Source: Planctomycetaceae bacterium (GTDB lineage Bacteria; Planctomycetota; Planctomycetia; Planctomycetales; Planctomycetaceae). Taken from it: DNA of 64,000 nt. The DNA lies in contig JAKFWA010000040.1 in the NCBI GenBank assembly GCA_021732995.1, forward strand, positions 62,001 through 126,000. The letters are read 5' to 3'. Positions 50,733 to 59,369 of this stretch are shown in pieces. The translations under genes were made by a program, and so were the position numbers. Numbering within the stretch: position 1 is the first letter of the stretch; every line of letters begins with the position of its first letter. The notes under the pieces are model-generated. The model saw only the letters and a list, made by a program, of their open reading frames with translations. It did no database searches and had not been told where the DNA came from.

Positions 50733-51674
50733 TCAGGTCGTCACGACACGCGTCTTGTCGACGATCTGGCGGATGGCGTCTTGTGAGCGTTTGCGCTGGC
50801 CTTCGCGGACGAGGCCTTTGCAGATGACTCGGTGCGCGAGCGCCGGAATGGCCAACTGCTTCACGTCATCGTGAGTCATGTAGTTCCGGCCCTCGACGAG
50901 CGCGAGCGACTGCGCCGTCCGATAGTAGGTCAGCGCGCCGCGGGTGCTGACTCCCAAGGTGAGTTCGGGATGCGTGCGCGTCGCGGAGACGATCTGCAAC
51001 AGGTAATTGGCGATGGTGTCATCGACCTTCACGGCCCGCACTTCTTCCTGCAGCGCGGCGAGTTCCTGCGCGCTGATCACGGACTGGAGCCGATCGACGG
51101 GTTGCCCCCCGCGATGTTGGGCCAGAATGCGGCGTTCCACGTCAATGTCGGGGTAGCCGATCGAAATGCAGAGCGCGAAACGGTCCAACTGGTTTTCTGG
51201 CAGCGGGAACGTGCCTTCGGACTCAAAAGGATTCTGCGTAGCCAGCACGAAGAAGGGTTGCGCAAGCTGGTGAGTCACACCTTCGATCGAAACCTGCCCT
51301 TCGTTCATGGCTTCCAGCAGGGCGCTCTGGGTTCGAGGCGTTGTGCGATTGATTTCGTCGGCGAGCAACACGTTGGTGAAGATCGGCCCGCGACGGAAAT
51401 CGAACTGACCCAAATTGGGTAGGAACACGCTGGACCCGAGAATGTCGCTCGGCAGCATGTCCGGGGTGAATTGCAGTCGCGTGAACTGCACATCAAGGCT
51501 CTTCGCCAGTGCCTTTGCCAACGACGTCTTGCCCACGCCTGGCTGGTCTTCAATCAGCAGGTGGCCGCCAGACAGCAGAGTGACGATGGCAAGTTTCACC
51601 GCTTCGGGTTTCCCGATCACGGCGGACTGAATGTTGTTGATCAGTTTCTGAATCAACGAATGGTCGGCAGGCAC
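50733..51674 (-). CDS. MoxR-family AAA+ ATPase
   Basis: A 313-residue AAA+ ATPase. Walker A is GVGKTSLA (residues ~46-53), Walker B is VLLADEINRTTP, and sensor 1 is ATQNPFESEGTFPLPENQLDRF. The C-terminal lid has STRGALTYYRTAQSLALVEGR. MoxR proteins act as chaperones for enzyme or surface-complex assembly and usually sit beside DUF58 and VWA-domain genes. None of these is present here. The start is GTG at 51674. It converges on the ceramidase-like gene with 18 bases between. Confidence 0.92.
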   Translation of the reverse strand: MPADHSLIQKLINNIQSAVIGKPEAVKLAIVTLLSGGHLLIEDQPGVGKTSLAKALAKSLDVQFTRLQFTPDMLPSDILGSSVFLPNLGQFDFRRGPIFTNVLLADEINRTTPRTQSALLEAMNEGQVSIEGVTHQLAQPFFVLATQNPFESEGTFPLPENQLDRFALCISIGYPDIDVERRILAQHRGGQPVDRLQSVISAQELAALQEEVRAVKVDDTIANYLLQIVSATRTHPELTLGVSTRGALTYYRTAQSLALVEGRNYMTHDDVKQLAIPALAHRVICKGLVREGQRKRSQDAIRQIVDKTRVVTT

Positions 51675-51763
51675 TCAAGACTCCGTGGTGATTTCAGGGC
51701 GACAGGCGATGTGATTTTGAGAAAGGCGTCATGCAGACGGGCAGCCGAAAGCGGTAGAAGAGA

Positions 51764-52636
51764 TTACTGAGCGGGGATGTCGCTCCACAGCCAGCGCAAG
51801 GATTCGGGCAGGATCGCTCCACCATGCTTGCCGCTATGGCCTCCGTCACCCATCTCGAACTTGTGCTCGTAACCTTTGAACTTCAGGGACGAAACCATCT
51901 GCTGATTGGCGAGCGGCCAGTTACCGTGCAGGTTGTCGAGATCGTTTGAACCTTCCTGCAGGAAGACCTTGATAGGCTTCTTTTCGGTCTTGCGAATCAA
52001 CGCCTGACAATCATGACCGCCGCGAATGTTGGTGAAGCTGCCAATGTGGCTCAGCACCTTGCGAAACTGGTCAGGACGTTCCCAGGCGACCGTCCAGGCG
52101 CAGATGGCGCCGGAGCTGATGCCGCAGGTCGCTCGATGCTCCGGTGTCTTCGAAATGGAATACTGAGCTTCGATCGGCGGCAGGACTTCCTCGATCAATA
52201 ACTTGGAATACAGATCCCCGAGCGAGTCATATTCAAAGCTACGGTTGCTGCGCGGCTTGCCGTCTTGCACGGCAGATGGAATGTTGCCGGGCGAAATGAA
52301 GACGCCGATCGTCACAGGCATCTCTTTCTTATGAATCAGATTGTCAAAGACGACGGGCACTCGAAACTGGCCGTTCTCGCTGACGTAAGTACCGCCGTCC
52401 TGAAATACCATCAGGCAGGCGGGCTTTTCTTTGTTGTATTGAGCGGGCACGTAGACCCAGACATCGCGTTCGGTGCCGGGGTAGGCCTTCTCGCTCTTGA
52501 ACTTAGATTGCGTGACTGTGCCCTTTGGGACGCCGTCCTGCCGCATCGACTCCGCGCCCAGCTTGTAGTCATCAATCGCGAACGCCGTGGTAGCGAACAG
52601 GGCAACACACAATCCGAGGAGATAGGGCGACCGCAT
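51764..52636 (-). CDS. exported alpha/beta-hydrolase esterase (Fes/EstD type)
   Basis: A 290-residue exported esterase. The signal peptide ends near residue 20 (TTAFAID). The family opening RDVWVYVPAQYNKEKPACLMVFQDGG is followed by the nucleophile motif GISSGAICAWT and by a late GHSGKHGGAILPESLRWLW with the catalytic His. This is the enterochelin-esterase-like branch of the fold; planctomycete members are often next to polysaccharide genes. A role in deacylating plant polysaccharide is possible. The ATG at 52636 is used. Confidence 0.85.
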   Translation of the reverse strand: MRSPYLLGLCVALFATTAFAIDDYKLGAESMRQDGVPKGTVTQSKFKSEKAYPGTERDVWVYVPAQYNKEKPACLMVFQDGGTYVSENGQFRVPVVFDNLIHKKEMPVTIGVFISPGNIPSAVQDGKPRSNRSFEYDSLGDLYSKLLIEEVLPPIEAQYSISKTPEHRATCGISSGAICAWTVAWERPDQFRKVLSHIGSFTNIRGGHDCQALIRKTEKKPIKVFLQEGSNDLDNLHGNWPLANQQMVSSLKFKGYEHKFEMGDGGHSGKHGGAILPESLRWLWSDIPAQ

Positions 52637-52760
52637 CAAGACTCTCCGCAAAGACTCCGCACTTTCATGACCGAATGGGAGACAAACGATATCGGGACAG
52701 CCTGCGTCTGGCGAATCTCAGCGGCAACAACGGCCGTGAATCGCTAACTTTCGCAGCCTT

Positions 52761-53933
52761 ATGAATTCATCAACTCAAGATCTGCAGCTCGTGGCAACGA
52801 GCACCTTCGGCCTCGAAGCCGTTGTCTCGCGCGAGCTGACTGCGCTCGGCTACACCGATCAGCGCACGCTGGATGGTCGCGTTTTCTTCCGTGGAGACGT
52901 AGCGGCGATCTGCCGGGCTAATCTCTGGCTGCGATGTGCGGATCGCGTGGAAATCGTGTTCGGTCAGTTCCCGGCTCGGGACTTTGGTGAGCTGTTTGAT
53001 CGCACGACGGAACTGCCCTGGGAGCAGTGGATTCCGCGTGACGGGCAGTTTCCCGTCGATGGCCGGTCGGTGAAGTCGCAACTGCACAGCGTGCCGGACT
53101 GTCAGCGGATCGTGAAGAAGGCCATCGTCGAGCGGCTCAAGAAAGTCTACGGCGTCAATTGGTTGGACGAGTCCGGCGCAACCTACGGCGTAGAGGTCGC
53201 CCTACTAAAGGACGATGTGTCACTGACGATCAATACGTCCGGCCCGGGACTGCATCGGCGCGGATATCGGCGGCTCAACGCGAAGGCTCCGCTGCGAGAG
53301 ACTCTGGCGGCAGCGTTGGTGAAGCTCAGTGTCTGGAATGCGGAGCGACCGTTTATCGATCCATGCTGCGGCAGCGGGACGATTCCGATTGAGGCGGTCT
53401 TGATCGCGCGAAACATCGCACCCGGCCTGCGGCGTGAGTTCGCCGCTTCGAACTGGCGCCAGATCGGCGCCGCCGAATGGCAGGAGGCGCGCGCGGAAGC
53501 GATGGATCTCGTGCAACCCGCTTCCCCGAATGTGCTTGTCGGCACAGACATTGATGCGAGCGTTCTCGAACTGGCACGATTTCATGCGCGGCAGGCGGGC
53601 GTTGAGAACTCGATTCACTTCCAGCAACGACGATGCGAAGAGTTTTCGTCACCACGATCCTATGGCTGCTGGATCACCAATCCACCCTACGGTGAGCGAA
53701 TGGGCGATGCACGCGACGTCGAACGCCTTTACCGCACGATGGGTGATCTCTGGGACAAGCTCGACACCTGGTCGTTCTTCGTCATCGCTGCGGATCCGGA
53801 CTTTGAACATCTGGTGCGGCGTCCCGCGACTCGTCGACGTAAGCTCTACAACGGCAATCTGGCTTGCACGTACTATCAGTTTCTGGGACCGCGTCCTCCC
53901 TTGCCGTTGGCAAAAACGTCCGAGGAGTCGTAG
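52761..53933 (+). CDS. THUMP-domain RNA guanine-N2 methyltransferase (RlmL-like)
   Basis: A 390-residue class I SAM methyltransferase. An N-terminal ferredoxin-like/THUMP region (about 1-165) is followed by the methyltransferase with PFIDPCCGSGTIPIEAVLIARNIAPG and the catalytic ITNPPYGERM. This is the architecture of RlmL (23S rRNA G2445) and of the related YpsC group. The C-terminal fused rRNA methyltransferase of enterobacterial RlmL is absent. Target and position are inferred. It is followed after 152 bases by pgsA on the same strand. Confidence 0.92.
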   Translation: MNSSTQDLQLVATSTFGLEAVVSRELTALGYTDQRTLDGRVFFRGDVAAICRANLWLRCADRVEIVFGQFPARDFGELFDRTTELPWEQWIPRDGQFPVDGRSVKSQLHSVPDCQRIVKKAIVERLKKVYGVNWLDESGATYGVEVALLKDDVSLTINTSGPGLHRRGYRRLNAKAPLRETLAAALVKLSVWNAERPFIDPCCGSGTIPIEAVLIARNIAPGLRREFAASNWRQIGAAEWQEARAEAMDLVQPASPNVLVGTDIDASVLELARFHARQAGVENSIHFQQRRCEEFSSPRSYGCWITNPPYGERMGDARDVERLYRTMGDLWDKLDTWSFFVIAADPDFEHLVRRPATRRRKLYNGNLACTYYQFLGPRPPLPLAKTSEES

Positions 53934-54085
53934 TTCCCATGGCAGAGTTGTCGAGTCCGCACCAAGGCCTGAGCAAACGACTCGCATCTTCTGCGGTGAA
54001 TTCCACCGGGCAGTTTGACTGGATTCTGCAAATCGCCAGACTGCAGCCATGCTGCCGACGTTTCTTTGATCAATGAGCTGTCCGG

Positions 54086-54721
54086 ATGACTGTTGCCGCT
54101 GATTCAACGAATGCTGTTTCAACTCCGCCGACGGAGAAGGTTCCGGCAATCGATCGTCGATCGTTGAACTTGCCGAACCTGATCACGCTCAGCCGGCTGC
54201 TGTTGTCGTTCGTGTTGTTTGGCATGATGTCGCATGGCGGCTGGTGGCTATCGTCAGCGGCGGTCTTTGCCTTCGCGGCCGCAACGGACGCTGTAGACGG
54301 CTACATCGCCCGCAAGTATGGGCTCGTCACGACGCTGGGACGCATCCTCGATCCGTTCGTCGACAAGATCATTGTGTGTGGTGCGTTCGTGTTTCTGCTG
54401 GAACGCCCCGTCGAGTCCGGTGTTAATGGCTGGATGGTGATTGCGGTGATCGGTCGTGAGATGTTCGTGACTGGCTTGCGGTCATTCCTGGAGCAGGCAG
54501 GCCGTGACTTCTCGGCGGTCTGGAGCGGCAAGATCAAGATGGCCCTGCAATGCATTGCAGTCACCGTAAGCCTGGCATCGCAAAGTCCTCTCTTTAGCGA
54601 ATCGCACAACTTCTTGATGCTGCGCGACGTGCTGTTGTGGTCAGCCGTTGTCGTGACGATCTATAGCGGGTTGCTCTACGCTTGGCGCGGATTTCAAATG
54701 CTCCGTCCTGCGACGAAGTAA
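54086..54721 (+). CDS. pgsA: phosphatidylglycerophosphate synthase
   Basis: Makes phosphatidylglycerophosphate from CDP-diacylglycerol and glycerol-3-phosphate at the inner membrane. The 211-residue protein has several hydrophobic helices. The CDP-alcohol phosphotransferase motif is complete: D68-x2-D71-G-x2-A-R-x8-G85-x3-D89-x3-D93. The N terminus LNLPNLITLSRLLLSF is typical. It lies 60 bases before the ABC permease and after the THUMP methyltransferase, so the run may share a transcript. Confidence 0.95.
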   Translation: MTVAADSTNAVSTPPTEKVPAIDRRSLNLPNLITLSRLLLSFVLFGMMSHGGWWLSSAAVFAFAAATDAVDGYIARKYGLVTTLGRILDPFVDKIIVCGAFVFLLERPVESGVNGWMVIAVIGREMFVTGLRSFLEQAGRDFSAVWSGKIKMALQCIAVTVSLASQSPLFSESHNFLMLRDVLLWSAVVVTIYSGLLYAWRGFQMLRPATK

Positions 54722-54781
54722 CCATGACGGACGGTCTGTTCGTCGAATGTGCCTGATTCGCCACGAAAGAGCGTCTGCCTC

Positions 54782-56182
54782 ATGCTGACCTTTGCGCTAC
54801 GCAATCTGTTGAGCCGACCGGCGCGGTCGTTGTTGTCGTTGCTCGGTCTGACGGTAGCGATCGTCGGTATGGTGGGCTTGTTCTCGGTGGCCGAGGGCAT
54901 CGATCAGACGGTCGATCAAACCTTCAACCGCATTCCCGGTTTGGTCTGCATGCAGCGCGGGGCGCCGATCCCGCTGTTCTCGCGCATTCCGCTCGCGTGG
55001 CGTGATGAGATTGAAGTGCTGCCCGGCGTGAATGTGGTCAGCGCCGAGATCTGGATTCGAGTCAACGTCGTCAACGGCAAGACCATCGTCGCGCCGCCTC
55101 GATTCCTGTTCGGAGCCGACCTCGATGCGCACGCCAAGTTGAAATACAGCGTCTACGGCAGCGCGATGGTCGAGGGACGCTATCTCGACCTCAGTGACAA
55201 AGGTTCGCAGCACTGCGTCGTCAGCCGACAGATTGCTGAGGAGTTCAAGCTCGAAGTTGGTGATTCGTTCGTAGTCAACGAAATGCCGCTGAAGGTGATC
55301 GGCATCTATCACTGCGGGTCGTTGCTGCTCGACGTCGCGATTCTGGTGGATCAGGGGTTGGTGCGTCGGATGTCGATGTTCGATTCGCGCGCCGTGTGTT
55401 CATTCTATGTAGAACCAACCGGCGAGATCCCGAACGACCAGTTGGCGGAGAGCATTCGAGCCGTCTTTCGCGGCCGCTCGCACGTGGCGTGGCAACCAAC
55501 GTCCCTGCTGTTTTCAGCCATGGGATCTGTCGGCTCGACGCGCAGCGCACCAGTCGAAGGTGAAACGGACAACCCGCTGGTGAACCTGATTCGGCGCACG
55601 GATACAGCGATTAAGTCCACACGAAAAACGACCGCTGCTCAGCCGAGTGATGAACCGCCCGCGCCCGGCAGCACAGCTCAGAAGGTGGCTCACCAGAAGG
55701 CGACCAATGCAGATGACGAGGAAGAAACGTCGCCGCTGGAAATCCGGTCGTCGTCTGATTGGGCGGAACGGTTTGACGAGTTCAGCTCGGGGCTTGATAT
55801 CTTCCTGGCTATCATGACGAGCATCGGGCTGACGATCGCCGTCTTGAGTATCATCAACACGATGCTGATGAGTGTCACCGAACGCATCATTGAATTCGGC
55901 ATCCTCAAAGCGAACGGCTGGTCGCGATCCGACGTGATGAAGCTCATCACCTACGAAAGCGCCGTGCTGGGTTTCGGCGGCGGCTTCCTGGGTTCATTTC
56001 TCGGTTGGATATTGACGCTGGTCGTGAATCAGATCTGGCCCGAGCACGTGCACCTGCTGGCTAGCCCCAGTTTGCTGTTGTTCAGCTTGATCTTCGCGAC
56101 GTTGCTGGGCATGGCCGGCGGCTTGTATCCCGCCTTGTGGGCTACCCGAATGATGCCAATGGAAGCCATCCGCCGGGGCTGA
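54782..56182 (+). CDS. MacB/FtsX-type ABC permease subunit
   Basis: A 466-residue integral membrane protein of the MacB/FtsX permease type. One helix at the N terminus (RSLLSLLGLTVAIVGMVGLFSVAEG) precedes a large extracytoplasmic MacB-periplasmic domain. Three helices near the C terminus follow, with SIGLTIAVLSIINTMLMSVTERIIEFGILKANGWSRSDVMKLI, the usual pre-helix and conserved motif. Residues ~270-330 carry an unusual polar, Thr/Ala/acidic-rich insert (NADDEEETSPLE). The nucleotide-binding partner is not adjacent. The ATG at 54782 is favoured over an upstream GTG. Confidence 0.9.
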   Translation: MLTFALRNLLSRPARSLLSLLGLTVAIVGMVGLFSVAEGIDQTVDQTFNRIPGLVCMQRGAPIPLFSRIPLAWRDEIEVLPGVNVVSAEIWIRVNVVNGKTIVAPPRFLFGADLDAHAKLKYSVYGSAMVEGRYLDLSDKGSQHCVVSRQIAEEFKLEVGDSFVVNEMPLKVIGIYHCGSLLLDVAILVDQGLVRRMSMFDSRAVCSFYVEPTGEIPNDQLAESIRAVFRGRSHVAWQPTSLLFSAMGSVGSTRSAPVEGETDNPLVNLIRRTDTAIKSTRKTTAAQPSDEPPAPGSTAQKVAHQKATNADDEEETSPLEIRSSSDWAERFDEFSSGLDIFLAIMTSIGLTIAVLSIINTMLMSVTERIIEFGILKANGWSRSDVMKLITYESAVLGFGGGFLGSFLGWILTLVVNQIWPEHVHLLASPSLLLFSLIFATLLGMAGGLYPALWATRMMPMEAIRRG

Positions 56183-56228
56183 ACAGAACCAGTCAGCAGA
56201 CCAATTCAATTCGATGCAGGAGCGATCG

Positions 56229-57431
56229 ATGCGTAAGCCAGCCGAGAAAACCCCAATGCCGCAGGAAGACGCGGGGGCGATTGATCTCGTCCTGCAGATG
56301 CTGGCGATTCCCGGTAAGAGCGGTCAGGAAGCGGCCGTCGCAGACTTCATCGTTCAGCAACTGAAGTCGGCGGGCTATCGCGACTCGCAGATTCAGTTTG
56401 ACTCCGCGAACAAGAAGAGTTCGATCGGCGGACAGGTTGGCAACTTGATCTTAAAGCTGCCGGGTACGGTGCGCGCCCCGCGCCGCTTGTTGATGGCACA
56501 CATCGACACGGTTCCGATCTGTGTCGGCTGCGAACCAATCCTCGACGGGCCTGTGATTCGCCCGAACAAACGCACGACGGGACTTGGTGGTGATGACCGG
56601 GCCGGTGCCAGCGTCATTCTGCACACCGTCTTGAATCTGGCGCGGAACAATACTCCGCATCCCCCCATCACAGTGCTGTGGGCCGTGCAGGAAGAGATAG
56701 GACTGGTCGGAGCCCGCCATGTGGACTTGAAGAAGCTCGGAGATCCGAAGTCAGCGTTTAACTGGGACGGTGGTGCCGCGAATCTCGTAACGCGCGGTGC
56801 GACCGGCGACTACGGTATTGAGGTCGAGATCACCGGCCTGGCGGCTCACGCGGGAGCACATCCGGAAGAAGGTGTCAGCGCCATCGGCATCGCTTCACTG
56901 GCGATTGCTGACCTAGTTCAGAACGGCTGGCACGGACTGATTGAGAAGGGTCGCAAACGCGGCACCAGCAATGTGGGTGTGATTCAAGGTGGCGACGCGA
57001 CCAATGTCGTCACCCCAAAGTTGACGCTGCGCGCAGAAGCTCGCAGCCATGATCCCGTCTTCCGCAAGAAGATCGTCGATGAGATCCGCAAGGCGTTCGA
57101 ACGCGCCGCGAAGACCTTGAAGAACGTCGACGGAAAGCGTGGCTCTGTGCAATTCACCGCGGAGTTAAAGTACGAGGCCTTCTGCCTCTCAGAAGACGAA
57201 CCGACGGTGCAGGCAGCTGTTGAAGCCGTCAGCATGGCTGGTTTGCTGCCTGAGCTGCGGATCTCAAACGGTGGGCTCGATGCCAACTGGATGACCGCGC
57301 ACGGCATCCCGACAGTCACACTCGGCTGCGGCCAGTCGGGCATCCACACGGTCGATGAAGTGCTGTATCTCGACAGCTACCTCAAAGCCTGCGAGATCGC
57401 TCGCCGGATTGCGACCACAACGGGTACCTAA
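56229..57431 (+). CDS. M20-family metallopeptidase (PepT-like)
   Basis: A 400-residue zinc peptidase of the M20 family. Metal ligands and catalytic residues are visible: LLMAHIDTVPI (His, Asp), GLGGDDRAG (the bridging Asp), QEEIGLVGA (catalytic and metal Glu), and a late CGQSGIHTVDE (His). The lid domain includes the usual AAHAGAHPEEGVSAI. It lacks a signal peptide, so it acts in the cytoplasm, probably as a tripeptidase or aminopeptidase. The ATG at 56229 has AGGAG 6 bases upstream, better than the upstream ATG at 56214. It converges on the Tyr/Gly-rich gene. Confidence 0.92.
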   Translation: MRKPAEKTPMPQEDAGAIDLVLQMLAIPGKSGQEAAVADFIVQQLKSAGYRDSQIQFDSANKKSSIGGQVGNLILKLPGTVRAPRRLLMAHIDTVPICVGCEPILDGPVIRPNKRTTGLGGDDRAGASVILHTVLNLARNNTPHPPITVLWAVQEEIGLVGARHVDLKKLGDPKSAFNWDGGAANLVTRGATGDYGIEVEITGLAAHAGAHPEEGVSAIGIASLAIADLVQNGWHGLIEKGRKRGTSNVGVIQGGDATNVVTPKLTLRAEARSHDPVFRKKIVDEIRKAFERAAKTLKNVDGKRGSVQFTAELKYEAFCLSEDEPTVQAAVEAVSMAGLLPELRISNGGLDANWMTAHGIPTVTLGCGQSGIHTVDEVLYLDSYLKACEIARRIATTTGT

Positions 57432-57450
57432 AGTTCATTCGTCGCAGGGC

Positions 57451-57485
57451 AAAAAGAGGGCTGCGATGTATCTCACCGCAGCCCT
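57451..57485 (-). terminator. intrinsic terminator after the Tyr/Gly-rich gene
   Basis: On the minus strand AGGGCTGCG (57485-57477) pairs with CGCAGCCCT (57465-57457), followed by CTTTTTG. It lies 20 bases after the Tyr/Gly-rich stop codon, so it ends that transcript. On the plus strand the same hairpin could also help end the M20 transcript. Confidence 0.8.
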
Positions 57486-57504
57486 GCATGGCTCGCCGAT
57501 CGGC

Positions 57505-57852
57505 CTAATAGCAATAGCCGCCGCCATACCCGTAGCTCGGGTAAGCATAGCCGTATGAATAGCCATAGTTCGGATAGGAGTATCCGCTCCAGCCATAGTT
57601 GTTGTAGCCATGGTACGGTCGGTAGCTGCCGATGTTCACGCTCAGGCCCGGCCGGTAGTAGGAAACGCCGGTGTAGCCACGATTGCCGTAGCCATAACCA
57701 CCGCCGTAGTAGCCGCCACGATAACCGCTGTAGCCACCATAGTACGAACGACCGTAACCGCCTCGATGCCAGTGATCCGCCTTAGCAGTATCTCCGCTCG
57801 TACCGAACACGCAGCCCAATGCCACTGCGCCAGCAATCAATAACTTTTTCAT
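57505..57852 (-). CDS. exported Tyr/Gly-rich low-complexity protein
   Basis: A 115-residue protein. A clear signal peptide spans residues 1-24 (KKLLIAGAVALGCVFGTSGDTAKA). The mature part is dominated by Tyr and Gly in imperfect repeats (GGYGRSYYGGYSGYRGGYYGG, then YNNYGWSGYSYPNYGYSYGYA), with some His and Asn and a final CY. Such compositions suggest a disordered, self-associating surface or matrix protein. No enzyme motif is present. A good ribosome site (AGGGAGCAGGATC before the ATG) and a strong terminator indicate an active gene. Confidence 0.8.
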   Translation of the reverse strand: MKKLLIAGAVALGCVFGTSGDTAKADHWHRGGYGRSYYGGYSGYRGGYYGGGYGYGNRGYTGVSYYRPGLSVNIGSYRPYHGYNNYGWSGYSYPNYGYSYGYAYPSYGYGGGYCY

Positions 57853-58090
57853 GATCCTGCTCCCTGTGTGATTCCAATGCCGGCTGGCACATCTCGCCTC
57901 CCTCAGGCTTTGACTACCAACTCTGTGGCACCTTCAATTGCAGCGATGATGCCAAATCTTCACAGCGATCAGTTACCGTTTTCCTAAAGCTAACCCCGAA
58001 AACAACTAAAGAAAAATCGCTCCAGTGTCGCTGCACACGAGCAGCGAGAGCCCGCTCGCCCAATGCGATAAAAGCGCCGTCAATCAGACA

Positions 58091-59104
58091 TCAGACTGGT
58101 GCAGGTCGGGCCTCTACGAGACTGATTTCACTGCAGGTGGGGTGAATAATTTCTAGCCGGAACCCCGCTCGTTCGAGCAACGATTTGTATTCTTTTTCCG
58201 TTCTTTCAAGGCCTCCCGGCCCGACCAGCATGGCCAAATCGAACCATTTCCCGACAAACGGTTCGTTGCCTTCCGGAATCACGAATTCTGCAATCAATAA
58301 GACTGCGGTCTCCCGCATGGCCCTGCGGATATTGGACAAAATCAAGAACGATTGTTCGTCGTTCCAGTCGTGGATGATGTGCCGCATCAGGTAGGCATCT
58401 CCCCCCGACGGAACCTGCTCGAAGAAGCTGCCCTCCTGGAGAACGAGCCGATCCGCGAATTCTTTCACGTGATCCGCTGAACGAGCCCGAGAAATCACAG
58501 CAGGGAGATCGAACAGCACGCCCTTCGCCGCCGGGTTGCGTTTCAGGATGCTCGTCAGAAAACTGCCGTTCCCGCCGCCGATGTCGATGATCGTCTCGCA
58601 CGCCGAAAAGTCATACGCATCAACCAGTTGAGTCGACTCTCGACCGTGAATGCTCTGCATGGCGGCGTCGAACAGTACCCCGGCTTCCGGATTCGCCGCA
58701 AGCCAATCGAACATGGGTTGCTGAAACAGGTGCTCGAAACCTGACTGACCGGTCTGCACGCAGCCAGTCAGCTCTCCCCAGGCTTTGTACTGAAAGTCCC
58801 CGCGCATCAGGGCCATCGGTCGCAGAGACGTCGGATGATCGGAACGCAGCAGTTCAGCCAGGGGCGTCAGATGGATCTGGCCGGCGTCGTCGGCTCGAAA
58901 AATGCCGAGACTCGCGAGAGCCCTCAGCAGGCGGCACAGTGACGGCGCGTGAGCCCCAGTTCGAGAAGCCAGCTCCTCTGCGCTTAGCGGTCCAGCGACC
59001 AGTTGATCGGCGATTCCCAGTCGCGCCGCCACGTGCACGGCCTGAGTGACCCAGAAGCCGTTGATGAACTGCGTGAGCTGCTGTTGGGGCAAAAGCTGCG
59101 ACAT
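58091..59104 (-). CDS. SAM-dependent O-methyltransferase, COMT-like
   Basis: A 337-residue methyltransferase of the acetylserotonin/caffeate O-methyltransferase type. The N-terminal winged-helix dimerisation domain is clear (FVTQAVHVAARLGIADQLVAGPLSAEELASRTG, and LCRLLRALASLGIF). The SAM site is IIDIGGGNGSFLTSILKRNP, and the catalytic His region is YLMRHIIHDWNDEQS. It is likely to methylate a small aromatic or polyketide hydroxyl. No biosynthetic cluster is adjacent. The ATG at 59104 is chosen; an extended upstream reading is not family-like. It is divergent from the nucleotide-sugar dehydrogenase. Confidence 0.88.
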   Translation of the reverse strand: MSQLLPQQQLTQFINGFWVTQAVHVAARLGIADQLVAGPLSAEELASRTGAHAPSLCRLLRALASLGIFRADDAGQIHLTPLAELLRSDHPTSLRPMALMRGDFQYKAWGELTGCVQTGQSGFEHLFQQPMFDWLAANPEAGVLFDAAMQSIHGRESTQLVDAYDFSACETIIDIGGGNGSFLTSILKRNPAAKGVLFDLPAVISRARSADHVKEFADRLVLQEGSFFEQVPSGGDAYLMRHIIHDWNDEQSFLILSNIRRAMRETAVLLIAEFVIPEGNEPFVGKWFDLAMLVGPGGLERTEKEYKSLLERAGFRLEIIHPTCSEISLVEARPAPV

Positions 59105-59369
59105 GACGTTTTCCGGGATATTTCGAGATGCGTTGATTTCGGGTGGTTGGGACAAAACGCGAATTGCGGTGTTTTGGGCTCTACTACTAGAGTCCCGCGC
59201 GATGGCGCCAGGAGAATGCGCCGTCGGGTTTGAGTTTTCAACGCGTGCCTCGCGCGGGGTCAAGCGGTGGATCATCCGATTCGCTGCTTGATTCGGTCAG
59301 CACGGCAGTGCGACACAACCTTGCGGCCTGGCCGCGTTTCGATACTTCTTCGCACGGATGGGAAATCAC

